Origin: Lentzea sp. NBRC 102530
GTDB lineage: Bacteria > Actinomycetota > Actinomycetes > Mycobacteriales > Pseudonocardiaceae
NCBI RefSeq assembly: GCF_030269365.1
Contig: NZ_BSTF01000019.1
Span: 122,915 to 186,914, forward strand
Reading direction: 5' to 3'
DNA: 64,000 nt
The position numbers and the translations under genes are program-made. Under the pieces are notes generated by a model. The model was not told the DNA's origin, did not search any database, and worked only from the letters and a program-made list of their open reading frames with translations. Positions 16,610-24,875 of the stretch are shown here, one piece after another; positions within the stretch are counted from its first letter, which is position 1, and every line of letters begins with the position of its first letter.

Positions 16610-17269
16610 TCACTTGCTGGTGGTCGGCGTGGTCTTCTTCGCGGCCGCGGTGGTGCTGCGGGTCGTGGTGGCCGGCTTGCGCGGCGCGGTGCGGGCAGCG
16701 GTCTTGCGGGCGGTGCTGCGGACCTCGTGCGCGGCCTCGCCACCGACCTCGACGATCTCCTCGGCCAGCTTCTCGGCCGCGTCCTCGACCTCGTGGGCGA
16801 CCTTCTCGCCGACCGAACGGGTGCGGCGGGTCACCTTGCCGAGGACGTCGTCGGCGAGGACCTTGGCGTCGGCGGCAGCGGACCCGGCGCGCTTCTGCGC
16901 GGCCTCGACGGCCTGCTCGACCTGCTCCACGGCCTGCTTGACCTGCGGCTGGGCCTTGATCTGCTCCAGCGTCTGCTCGCCCTGGTCGGCGAGGTAGGTG
17001 TACAGGTTCACCGCGGAGGTGGTGTAGGCGTCGACGAGCTTCTTGAGCTCGGCCGGCTGCAGCTTCTCGCGCAGGTCCTTGAGCTCGTTCGGGATGTCGA
17101 CGGCCTGGCTGCGAGCCTCGTCGGCACGCTCCTTGGCCTTGCTCAGGGCCTCGACCACGGCCTTGGCGGCGAGGTCACCGGCGCCGAGGGCGGCGAGCAG
17201 CGCCTGGCGTGCGGCGTGGGCGCCCTGCTCGGCGGCCTTGCGAACGTCGTCCTGGGTGAGCTTCGGCAT
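16610..17269 (-). CDS. HbhA-like heparin-binding hemagglutinin homologue
   Basis: A 219-aa almost entirely helical protein. Residues 1-160 are amphipathic and predicted coiled coil; the tail from about 185 is rich in Lys, Thr, Pro and Ala (TARKTAAR, KPATTTRS, AAAKKTTP), as in mycobacterial HbhA, whose tail binds heparan sulfate, DNA or membranes. Gene order XRE-HbhA-DUF2516 matches Rv0474-Rv0475-Rv0476. In a soil actinomycete an adhesin role is unlikely to be host-directed; a nucleoid- or membrane-associated structural role is equally possible. Confidence 0.85.
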   Translation of the reverse strand: MPKLTQDDVRKAAEQGAHAARQALLAALGAGDLAAKAVVEALSKAKERADEARSQAVDIPNELKDLREKLQPAELKKLVDAYTTSAVNLYTYLADQGEQTLEQIKAQPQVKQAVEQVEQAVEAAQKRAGSAAADAKVLADDVLGKVTRRTRSVGEKVAHEVEDAAEKLAEEIVEVGGEAAHEVRSTARKTAARTAPRKPATTTRSTTAAAKKTTPTTSK

Positions 17270-17274
17270 GGGGA

Positions 17275-17652
17275 TCAGTCCTCCTGTTGTCTGGCGGAGT
17301 TCTCCCGCCGGAAAGATTCGTAGACGTCGAGCAGCACCTGCTTCTGCCGCTCGGTCAGATCGGTCGCGGCGACGATGGCGTCCGCCAGCGCACCGCCTTC
17401 GCGCTGCTGGAGGATCCCGGCCTCGACGTAGAGCACTTCGGCCGAGATGCGCAGCCCCTTGGCGATCTGCTGGAGGATCTCCGCGCTGGGCTTGCGCAGT
17501 CCCCGCTCGATCTGACTGAGGTACGGGTTGGAGACACCTGCTTGCTTCGCCAACTCCCGCAAGGAGATCTTGGCGGTGTTGCGCTGCTCGCGGATGTACT
17601 CACCGATGTTGCGGCCGAGGTCCGCGACTGCTTTGTCGATGGACTTGTCCAC
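17275..17652 (-). CDS. XRE-family transcriptional regulator (Rv0474-like)
   Basis: A 125-aa regulator. The helix-turn-helix spans about 18-72, with ISLRELAKQAGVSNPYLSQIE and RGLRKPS as the recognition region; the C-terminal helix pair (LTERQKQVLLDVYESF) probably dimerises. It stands 5 nt upstream of the HbhA-like gene. Two identical palindromes overlap its own promoter (17686-17728), so autoregulation and control of the downstream genes are inferred. Confidence 0.9.
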   Translation of the reverse strand: MDKSIDKAVADLGRNIGEYIREQRNTAKISLRELAKQAGVSNPYLSQIERGLRKPSAEILQQIAKGLRISAEVLYVEAGILQQREGGALADAIVAATDLTERQKQVLLDVYESFRRENSARQQED

Positions 17653-17685
17653 TGTTCTGCGCTCCCGTTCCTCGTGCCACCGACC

Positions 17686-17728
17686 ACGTTAGCGACGAGT
17701 GCTAGCAGTTGCAAGCACCCTGCTAGCA
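17686..17728 (-). promoter_or_regulatory. promoter with two TGCTAGCA palindromes 21 bp apart
   Basis: On the minus strand TTGCAA (17709-17714) and TAACGT (17686-17691) form -35 and -10 boxes with a 17-bp spacer. The perfect 8-bp palindrome TGCTAGCA occurs at 17700-17707, inside the spacer, and again at 17721-17728, upstream of -35. Their 21-bp period puts both on one DNA face. They are probable operators of the XRE protein. Confidence 0.7.
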
Positions 17729-17771
17729 ATCGCTGCGTGGGCTCCGCCACAGGGATACCGTGGGAGGCGAC

Positions 17772-18839
17772 ATGGACGACGCCGGGGCCTTGCGCGCCGA
17801 GTTGGCGAACCACCTGCTCGGCGTTGGCGCGCTGCACGAAACCAAGTGGCACAAGGCTTTCAGGTCCGTCCCGCGGCACGAGTTCCTGCCCCGGTTCTAC
17901 CGCCAGCTGCACACCGGAGAGTGGGAACTCCTCACGAGCACCCACCCCGGCTGGCTCGAACTGGTCTACGCCGACCGGATCTGGGTTACCCAGTTCGACG
18001 GCGACGACACGGTGACCGGCGGCACACCGACGTGCTCGTCGAGCATGCCCACGATCATGGCGATCATGCTGGAGGCGTTGGAAGTCCACAACGGACAGTC
18101 AGTGCTCGAGGTCGGCACCGGCACGGGCTACAACGCGGCTCTGCTCTGCCACGCCGTGGGTTCCGGCAACGTGACGACGGTCGACGTCGACCCGAACATC
18201 TCGTGCCGGGCCCGCGAACGCCTGCACGACAACGGTTTCCACCCGACCTGTGTGACGGGGGACGGCGCGAGTGGCCATCCCGCGAACGCACCGTACGACC
18301 GCGTGCTCGCCACCTGCTCCGTCGCGACCGTCCCGCCCGCCTGGCTGGAGCAGACGCGGCCGGGCGGCCTGGTCGTCACGACGCTGCACCGCCCGATCGG
18401 CGCGGGCCTGGTCCGGATCGTCTCGAACGGCGACGGCACCGGCGAGGGCCGCGTGCTCAGCGAGGACGGCCGGTTCATGCCGTTGCGCGCGCACGCCCTG
18501 CCGACGGCGCCGGCCCGCGTGGGCGACCACGACCGCCGCGCCACCACGATGCGGCTGAACACCGTCACCGACCCGGCCAGCCCGTTCGAGTTCTTCGCGG
18601 GCATTGCGCTGCCTGAAGTGGTGGCGGGTCAGGACTGGCTCGCCCATTCGGACGGGTCCTGGGTGCGCCACCGGGGTTCGCACGTCGACCAGGGCGGCCC
18701 GCGCAGGCTCTGGGACCTGGCCGAGCAGGCCGCCGCGCAGTGGCACGACCTGGGCGAACCCCGCCGGCAGGACTTCGGCGTCACGATCACCGCGGACGCC
18801 CAGCACCTGACTTTGGGCGGGCTGCACTGGCATTTGTGA
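17772..18839 (+). CDS. PCMT-like methyltransferase
   Basis: A 355-aa protein whose middle third is a protein-L-isoaspartate methyltransferase-like domain: SVPRHEFLP near residue 35 and the SAM-binding motif VLEVGTGTGYNAALL at about 115. The N- and C-terminal extensions make it longer than true PCMT (about 220 aa). Proteins of this size act in peptide natural-product maturation in actinomycetes, but no precursor peptide was found here. ATG 17772 was chosen over GTG 17760 because GGGAGG lies between them. Confidence 0.8.
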   Translation: MDDAGALRAELANHLLGVGALHETKWHKAFRSVPRHEFLPRFYRQLHTGEWELLTSTHPGWLELVYADRIWVTQFDGDDTVTGGTPTCSSSMPTIMAIMLEALEVHNGQSVLEVGTGTGYNAALLCHAVGSGNVTTVDVDPNISCRARERLHDNGFHPTCVTGDGASGHPANAPYDRVLATCSVATVPPAWLEQTRPGGLVVTTLHRPIGAGLVRIVSNGDGTGEGRVLSEDGRFMPLRAHALPTAPARVGDHDRRATTMRLNTVTDPASPFEFFAGIALPEVVAGQDWLAHSDGSWVRHRGSHVDQGGPRRLWDLAEQAAAQWHDLGEPRRQDFGVTITADAQHLTLGGLHWHL

Positions 18840-18887
18840 TCAACAACCAAACGTCACGACACGGGTCACTGAATCGACCCCGGGTGG

Positions 18888-20939
18888 ATGCGGTGCGTCA
18901 TGATTCGTCGCATGTCCCGATTCCGTCAGCAGGCGCTGCTGACCGGCTGCGTGCTGACGGCCGTGCTCACCGCGGCCGGGCTGTTCGTCACCGACCACGG
19001 CATCAACCCGCACCTGTGGCTGATCGTGCTCGCGCTGGCGTTCCTGGGCTTGCTGGCCGTGCTCGACCCGTGGGTCAAGCGCAGGCACAACGCCGCGCTC
19101 AGCACCGACGAGCACCTGGACGCGGCCTGCCGCGCCCTCGCCGTCGGCCTGCAGGCGCAGTGGAACGAGGAGGTCCGCTCCCGCGGCCTCACCGACCCGG
19201 ACGTGCTCGACCTGCACTGGCTCGCGCCCGAGCTGGACGTGAGCGACGAGCCGGACGCGCCGCCCGGACGCAGCGACGCCGTCGTGGGCGCGTTCGAACG
19301 GCAGGTCAACCGCCGCATGGTGATCATCGGCGAGGCCGGCACCGGCAAGTCGACGGTCGCGATGCTGCTGACGTGCGGCCTGCTCGACCGCTACGACGGC
19401 GGCATGGTCCCGGTGCTGCTGCCGCTGTCGACGTGGAACCCGGCGGTCGAGGACATCCGCACGTGGCTCACCCGCAGGCTCTACGAGGACCACCCGGCGT
19501 TGCGCAACACCGAGCTGTACGGCAGCTACGCCGGTGATCTGCTGGTGGAGCAGCACAAGATCCTGCCCGTGCTCGACGGACTGGACGACATCCCGGCGCA
19601 CCAGCGCGCGGACGCCCTCAGCCGGATCGCCAAGGCGTTCGGGGCCAAGCGCCCGATGGTGCTGACCTGCCGCACCGACGAGTTCGCCGCAGCCGTGCGG
19701 CTCGCCGGTCCGCTGCCCGGTGCCGACGTGGTGGAACTGGCCCCGCTCGACCTGGACGAGGTCGCCGCCTACCTGCGGGCGAGCGCGGACAGCTGGGGCG
19801 CGGCCCGCTGGGAACCGGTGTTCATCCAGCTGCGCGAGGAACCCGACGGCAGGCTCGCGGACGCGCTGTCGACGCCGCTCACCATGTGGCTCGCCAGCAT
19901 GGTCTACGCCGACAGCGAGGCGGAACCGACCGAACTGCTCGACCGCGGCCGCTTCCCGGACGCGCGGGCGATCTCCGACCACCTCTGCGACGAGCTGGTG
20001 TCGCGCGCGTACGGCAACAGGGCGTTCGCGCACCACGCCGGGGCGACGCAGGTCTGGCCGCGCGACCGGGCCCGCAGGTGGCTCGAGTTCCTGGCCCACG
20101 AAATGCGCGACCGCGGCATCCGCGAACTGGCCTGGTGGGAGCTGCGCCGTTCGGTCGGCAACACGTGGCTCGCGGTGCTCGGCGCGCTCGTGCTGGGCGC
20201 GATCGGAGGGTTCGGCGTCGGCTGGCTGATGGCGTACTCGATCACGCCGTCGCTCGCCCCGATCACCGGTCTGGTCGCGGGCATCGCCGTCGGCGCGGCC
20301 ACGTTGACCGCCTCGCAGGAGCGCAGGGCCAAGCCGCGCCTGGGGATCTGGCGCAGCCTGCTGCTGGTGCCCGGCGTGCTCGGCCTGGCCGGCGGTCTGG
20401 TCTTCGGGGCCCTGTACGGGCTGTCCGCCGGGCTCGTGGTCGGCCTCGGCCTGGCCGTCGCGACCGCGCTGCGGTTCGCGTTGTCCAGTGCCGCCGAACT
20501 CTCGCAGGCATCGAGTCCACAGTGGACGATGGCGCGCGACCGGATCGCGGTGTGGACGGGTTCTCTCGTGCTGGCCGTGGTTTTCGGCTCGGCGGCGGCA
20601 CTGGTGTTCGGGCCGGGCCAGACCGGCATGGTCGGCCTCGGCCTCGCCTCCGGCCTGATGCTCGGGTTCGCGCTGGCCGTCCTGCACCTGCGCTGGTGGT
20701 GGTTCACCGTCGCGCGGATCTGGTTGGCACTGCGTGGAAAGCTCCCGTGGGAGCTCATGGTGTTCCTGGAGGACTCCCGCAAGCTCGGCGTGCTCTGCCG
20801 GGCGGGGGCCTGCTACCAGTTCCGGCACGGACTGGTGCAGGACCGCCTGGCAGAGCACGAGTCGACGAGCCGGACTACTCGGTCCGCAGGCCAAGTGCTC
20901 CGGTCGCCCTTCTCAGCGAAGGCAACGTCAGAGCAGTGA
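18888..20939 (+). CDS. membrane-embedded NACHT-type NTPase
   Basis: A 683-aa STAND NTPase. Two N-terminal membrane segments (about 15-60) precede a NACHT domain: Walker A GEAGTGKS at 148-155, Walker B LDGLDDIP at 229-236, and an arginine-containing sensor strand (VLTCRTDEF). From about 425 to 620 there are six or more hydrophobic segments. Such NACHT proteins act as signal-sensing switches, some in phage defence; no repeat sensor or obvious effector domain is present, so the membrane part may be the output. Three in-frame ATGs (18888, 18900, 18912) are possible starts. The end overlaps the convergent ABC permease by 65 nt. Confidence 0.75.
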   Translation: MRCVMIRRMSRFRQQALLTGCVLTAVLTAAGLFVTDHGINPHLWLIVLALAFLGLLAVLDPWVKRRHNAALSTDEHLDAACRALAVGLQAQWNEEVRSRGLTDPDVLDLHWLAPELDVSDEPDAPPGRSDAVVGAFERQVNRRMVIIGEAGTGKSTVAMLLTCGLLDRYDGGMVPVLLPLSTWNPAVEDIRTWLTRRLYEDHPALRNTELYGSYAGDLLVEQHKILPVLDGLDDIPAHQRADALSRIAKAFGAKRPMVLTCRTDEFAAAVRLAGPLPGADVVELAPLDLDEVAAYLRASADSWGAARWEPVFIQLREEPDGRLADALSTPLTMWLASMVYADSEAEPTELLDRGRFPDARAISDHLCDELVSRAYGNRAFAHHAGATQVWPRDRARRWLEFLAHEMRDRGIRELAWWELRRSVGNTWLAVLGALVLGAIGGFGVGWLMAYSITPSLAPITGLVAGIAVGAATLTASQERRAKPRLGIWRSLLLVPGVLGLAGGLVFGALYGLSAGLVVGLGLAVATALRFALSSAAELSQASSPQWTMARDRIAVWTGSLVLAVVFGSAAALVFGPGQTGMVGLGLASGLMLGFALAVLHLRWWWFTVARIWLALRGKLPWELMVFLEDSRKLGVLCRAGACYQFRHGLVQDRLAEHESTSRTTRSAGQVLRSPFSAKATSEQ

Positions 20940-23109
20940 CCGCGAACACCAGCGCCATCGAGGCGGCGGTGAGCGTGGCGAGGCCCTGCCAGTCGTAGGC
21001 GACCTCGGCGTCGAACACCCGCGTGACCATCACGCCGAGCAGCACGCCGGTGCTCACCGCGACCGCGGTGGACAGCACGAGCGGCACGCCGTTCTGCCAC
21101 AGCAACGACCGCGCGAGCGTGCCGCGCGGCACCCCGCTCGCCGCCATGACGGCGAGCGAACGACGGCGTTCCCGCACCTGCTCCAACGCCATGACCAGCA
21201 ACGACGCCCCGGCGAGCAGCAGGGTGAGCAGCGAACCCCCGATCAGCGCCTTCCGGACCAGGCCGAAGATCATCTCGACCTCGGACGTGTCGTCCTGGCC
21301 GAAGTAGTACGCGTGCACCCGCCAGCCGAAGGGGGCGATGGCGTTGCGCAGGTGCTCGGCGGCGTCCGGCACCGCGAGGTCCAGCTCCGCCTGGAACTGC
21401 GGCTTGGACGTGGCCAGGTCGAGGCCCGCGGCCGCGGCCGGGGTGAGGTAGATGCCGGGCCAGGTGCCGGGCACCTCCTCGAGCCGCGGCACGGTCCACG
21501 AGTCCTCGCCGCCGACCGTGAGCACGTCACCGGACCGCGGCTGGGCCGTGGCCCGCGCGAACCGCACCACGTAGGCCTTGCCGTCCGTGCAGTCCGTGAC
21601 GTCCGCCTGCGACCTCAACGCCGTGCACGTGCCGACGGCGACGTCCACCCCGAGGTGGCCCGGCAGCTCGCCGACGACGCGGTCGATCACCTGCACGGAC
21701 CGCACGCCGTCGCTCGCCGCCACCGCCTCCCGCAACGAGGTGGTGGCGAAGCCGTCCTTGGGCGTCAGCGCGACGAAGTTGCGGACCGAGTCCCGTTGTT
21801 CCTCGGCGAGCACGTCCTTCTCCACGCTCGCGACGATGACCTGCAACGTCACCGTGCTCGCGAGCACCACGGCCACCCCGCCGACGACCCGTGCCGCCGT
21901 GCCCGCGTCGAGCTGCAGCCTGCGCACCGCGAGCTGCAACGCGGGCGTCGCGCCGCGCATCCGGTTCGCGACCCGTTCCACGAGCCACGGCAGCAGCACC
22001 GGGATGCCCAGCATCAGCAGCACCACACCGGCGACCACGTAGAACTGGTACGACGAGTTCCCGGCGACGACAGCGCCGGACTGGCTGACCAGCAGGGCGA
22101 TTCCGGCCGTCGCCGGCACGAGGCGCCACCACAGCCTGCGCCGCACCGGCTTCTGGTACCGGACCACGCCGAGCGGTTCGATGATCGTGCGGCGCATGGC
22201 GAACAGCGACGTGAGCACCGCGAGCACCGGCACGGCGACCAGCACCAGCGCGGCGAGCCCTGGCGTGGGCAGGAGGTCGCTCGGGTAGACGGCGAGTTCG
22301 GCGACGGGGATGTCGGCGGCCAGCGGCCGGGCCGCGAAGAAGAACCCGGTGCCGAACGCGAGCCCGGCGAACGCGCCGACCAGCGTCTCCCCGGACGCGA
22401 TCAGCCGCACCCGGCCCGCGGCCGCGCCGACCAGCCGCAACGCCGCGAGCCTGCGGTCGCGCTGGGCGGCCGCGAGCCGGGTCGCCACGCCGACGAACAC
22501 CAGCACCGGGAACAGCAGCACGACGATGCCGATGAGGCTGAACATCCACAGCACCGGGTCGGGGCCCCGCCGTTCGAAGGTCTCCCCGAACGCGTACACG
22601 CCGTTGTTCCCGCGGTCGGCGATGGTGCTGTCGCCCGCGTAGAACAGCAGGTCGTGCGGACCGATCAGGCCTGCCTGCCCGATCGTGCCGATCACCTCCT
22701 GGGGGAACCGCGGCTTGAGCAGCGCGGCGTCCGGCGAGGCGAGCAGCTCCGCGAGGGCCGGCGACAGGACGATCTCCCCGTCCTTCGGCAACCGGTCGAG
22801 CCCCGGCGGCACCGGGGCGTTCTCCGTGCGCGCGTTGACGAACGTGCCGGGGATGTCGGTCGAACGGAAGTGGACGTACGTCTCCTCCATCAGCAACGGC
22901 GCCGGCCCGCTGCCCTGGTTCACGTCGTTGAGCGCGTCCGCCCGGCCGTCGCGCACCTGCAGCGCGTTCGGGATGGCGGCGGCGAGCAGCAGCACCGCCA
23001 CGCACAGGCCGATGCCGACACCTTGCAGCACGAGCCGGCCCCACGACTTCCGGCTGCCCCCGACGGCCAGCCGGACCCCGAGGGCGAGGTCGTCGAACAC
23101 GTGCCTCAT
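20875..23109 (-). CDS. FtsX-like ABC transporter permease
   Basis: A 744-aa permease with an N-terminal membrane helix, a large extracytoplasmic region, and two sets of three to four helices (about 240-400 and 600-740) typical of the MacB/FtsX fold with duplicated FtsX domains. It pairs with the ATPase at 23106, overlapping it by ATGA. These systems move lipids, lipoproteins, peptides or antibiotics by a mechanotransmission mechanism; the substrate is unknown. PadR control suggests inducible detoxification or export. Confidence 0.9.
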   Translation of the reverse strand: MRHVFDDLALGVRLAVGGSRKSWGRLVLQGVGIGLCVAVLLLAAAIPNALQVRDGRADALNDVNQGSGPAPLLMEETYVHFRSTDIPGTFVNARTENAPVPPGLDRLPKDGEIVLSPALAELLASPDAALLKPRFPQEVIGTIGQAGLIGPHDLLFYAGDSTIADRGNNGVYAFGETFERRGPDPVLWMFSLIGIVVLLFPVLVFVGVATRLAAAQRDRRLAALRLVGAAAGRVRLIASGETLVGAFAGLAFGTGFFFAARPLAADIPVAELAVYPSDLLPTPGLAALVLVAVPVLAVLTSLFAMRRTIIEPLGVVRYQKPVRRRLWWRLVPATAGIALLVSQSGAVVAGNSSYQFYVVAGVVLLMLGIPVLLPWLVERVANRMRGATPALQLAVRRLQLDAGTAARVVGGVAVVLASTVTLQVIVASVEKDVLAEEQRDSVRNFVALTPKDGFATTSLREAVAASDGVRSVQVIDRVVGELPGHLGVDVAVGTCTALRSQADVTDCTDGKAYVVRFARATAQPRSGDVLTVGGEDSWTVPRLEEVPGTWPGIYLTPAAAAGLDLATSKPQFQAELDLAVPDAAEHLRNAIAPFGWRVHAYYFGQDDTSEVEMIFGLVRKALIGGSLLTLLLAGASLLVMALEQVRERRRSLAVMAASGVPRGTLARSLLWQNGVPLVLSTAVAVSTGVLLGVMVTRVFDAEVAYDWQGLATLTAASMALVFAVTALTLPSLRRATGALGLRTE

Positions 23110-23780
23110 CCGGCGAACTCCACGTCCCTGGCCTTGCCGTCGCGCACGACGACCTCGCGGTCGGAGTAGGCGGCGACGCGGGCCTCGTGCGTGACCAGCA
23201 CGACCGCGGCACCGGTGTCCCGCGCGGCCGTCGTGAGCAGGTGCATCACCCGCTCGCCGTTCAGCGAGTCGAGCGCGCCGGTCGGTTCGTCGGCGAAGAT
23301 CACCTTCGGCCCGGTGACCAGGGCGCGGGCGATCGCGACGCGCTGGCCCTGACCGCCGGAGGTCTCGCCGGGCCGCTGGTCGGCGACGGTGTCCACCTCC
23401 AGCTTGGCCATCCAGTCGAGCGCGAGGCGTTCGGCGTCCCTGCGCTTCGTGCCGCTGAGCCGCAACGGCACGGCGACGTTCTCCAGGCAGGTCAGCTCCG
23501 GCACGAGCTGGCCGAACTGGAAGACGAACCCGAAGTCGGTGCGCCGCAACTCGCTGCGGTCGCGGTCCGACATCGCGGTGAGTTCGCGGTCGCCGTAGCG
23601 GACCACGCCGGAGTCCGGCGGCAGGATGCCCGCGATGCAGTGCAGCAGCGTGGACTTGCCGGATCCGGACGGGCCCATCACCGCGACGATCTCCCCCGCG
23701 CGGATCGTCAGCGCGGCCCCTTCGAGCGCATGCGTCTTGCCGAACGACTTGTGCAGGTCCTGCGCGACCAACAGGCTCAT
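23106..23780 (-). CDS. ABC transporter ATP-binding protein (LolD/MacB type)
   Basis: A 224-aa ATPase. Walker A GPSGSGKST, Q-loop VFQFGQL, signature TSGGQGQR (an unusual variant of LSGGQ), Walker B VIFADEPTGALD and the H-loop His in LVTHEARV are all present. The ATG at 23780 gives a normal N-terminus (SLLVAQDLHKSFG). It overlaps PadR (ATGA, 23777-23780) and the permease, forming a PadR-ATPase-permease operon. Confidence 0.93.
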   Translation of the reverse strand: MSLLVAQDLHKSFGKTHALEGAALTIRAGEIVAVMGPSGSGKSTLLHCIAGILPPDSGVVRYGDRELTAMSDRDRSELRRTDFGFVFQFGQLVPELTCLENVAVPLRLSGTKRRDAERLALDWMAKLEVDTVADQRPGETSGGQGQRVAIARALVTGPKVIFADEPTGALDSLNGERVMHLLTTAARDTGAAVVLVTHEARVAAYSDREVVVRDGKARDVEFAG

Positions 23781-24301
23781 CCCGCGACCTCCTCGGCGAG
23801 CTTGTCGACGCGGGCGGCGGTGAGTTCGAGCCACCGCAGGTCCGCTTCGAGGTGGAACAGGGCGAAGTCGCAGATCAGCTGGTCGGCGAGGTCGCCGTCA
23901 CCCTTGCGCCTGGTCAGGTCGCGCATGGTCGTGAGGTGCGCGGCCCGCTGGGTGTCGAGCACCTCCGTCGCGCTGCGGCCCGACAGCAGCGCCAGCACGA
24001 CCTTCGTGAAGAGCGTGTTCTGCAGGTACGGCTCCGGCTTCTCCGGCGTGCCCAGCCACCGTTCGACGTCGGTCACCCCGGCGTCGGTGATGGCGTACCG
24101 CTTGCGCTCCGGACCGTCGCCCGCCTCGACGCCCGCCTCGGTCACCAGACCGTTCTTCAGCAGTCGCGACAGGGTCGAGTAGACCTGGCCGTACGCGAGC
24201 GGCCGGTCCTGGCCGAAACGCTCGTCATACGCGCGCTTCAGGTCGTAACCGTGCCTTGGACCGCCCTCTAGCAGCCCCAACAGTGCATGTCCGATCGACA
24301 T
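23777..24301 (-). CDS. PadR-family transcriptional regulator
   Basis: A 174-aa PadR repressor from the ATG at 24301. The winged helix spans residues 1-85 with HGYDLKRAYDERF, YGQVYSTLSRL and the wing GPERKRYAIT; the C-terminal helical domain dimerises. It is the first gene of the ABC operon and is probably autoregulated through the palindromes immediately upstream. The ATG lies 7 nt after a TATAGT box (24309-24314) with no ribosome site, so the transcript is probably leaderless. Confidence 0.92.
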   Translation of the reverse strand: MSIGHALLGLLEGGPRHGYDLKRAYDERFGQDRPLAYGQVYSTLSRLLKNGLVTEAGVEAGDGPERKRYAITDAGVTDVERWLGTPEKPEPYLQNTLFTKVVLALLSGRSATEVLDTQRAAHLTTMRDLTRRKGDGDLADQLICDFALFHLEADLRWLELTAARVDKLAEEVAG

Positions 24302-24308
24302 GAGGAGC

Positions 24309-24339
24309 ACTATACACACGATGTATACACCCGGTGTAT
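24309..24339. promoter_or_regulatory. PadR operator pair and leaderless promoter
   Basis: ATACAC-N3-GTGTAT is perfect at 24325-24339. A second copy with one mismatched half (ATACAC-N3-ATGTAT) overlaps it at 24312-24326, giving a 13-bp offset. The minus-strand -10 TATAGT (24309-24314) abuts the pair, so a bound repressor would block padR; the divergent gene at 24387 may also be affected. Confidence 0.7.
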
Positions 24340-24374
24340 TCCTCGATGCACTGACGGGCAACCGCCGTGGCGCC

Positions 24375-24380
24375 TACAGT
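24375..24380 (+). promoter_or_regulatory. -10 box of a leaderless promoter (TACAGT)
   Basis: TACAGT is followed by 6 nt and GTG at 24387, fixing the start of the CGNR gene. Confidence 0.5.
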
Positions 24381-24386
24381 GGTGGG

Positions 24387-24875
24387 GTGACTGGTCTGAC
24401 TGTCGGCTGGGATCACGACGTCGAGCTGTTGCTCGACTTCCTGAACACTCGACACGTACTGGACAGTGAAGCCTCCTGGCGCGCGTGGGTGACCGAGCGC
24501 GGCCTCGGGCGGAGCAGTGAACTCGCGCAGGCGCGCGCCGCTCGTGCGGCACTGCGGTCGTCCATCGAGGGGTCCTCAGGGCCCCAGACGGCCGCGGGCG
24601 TCGTGCACATCGAGCTCACCGACGGCGTCCCGGTGCTGTCCAGCTCGGACGCGCTCGGCGCGGTGCTCGCCGCCTCGGCCCGCCTCGCGGTGCTGGGCTC
24701 GTGGGAACGCTTCAAGATCTGTCCGGCCGACGATTGCCTGCGTGCGTTCTTCGACCGTTCGCGCAACCGCTCGCGCACCTGGTGCTCGATGCAGGTGTGC
24801 GGGAACCGCGAGAAGGCCCGCACGTTCCGAAAACGCACCCGAGATCTTCAGAACAGCACGTTGGCCACGGTGTAG
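24387..24875 (+). CDS. CGNR zinc-finger (ABATE domain) regulator
   Basis: A 162-aa protein: an N-terminal ABATE stress-response domain (LLLDFLNTRH near residue 15) and a C-terminal zinc finger with two CxxxxC-type pairs around CPADDC and WCSMQVCGNR, the CGNR signature. Such proteins are putative transcription factors. It is divergent from padR and shares its control region. Its last 28 nt overlap the convergent DUF445 gene. Confidence 0.88.
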   Translation: MTGLTVGWDHDVELLLDFLNTRHVLDSEASWRAWVTERGLGRSSELAQARAARAALRSSIEGSSGPQTAAGVVHIELTDGVPVLSSSDALGAVLAASARLAVLGSWERFKICPADDCLRAFFDRSRNRSRTWCSMQVCGNREKARTFRKRTRDLQNSTLATV

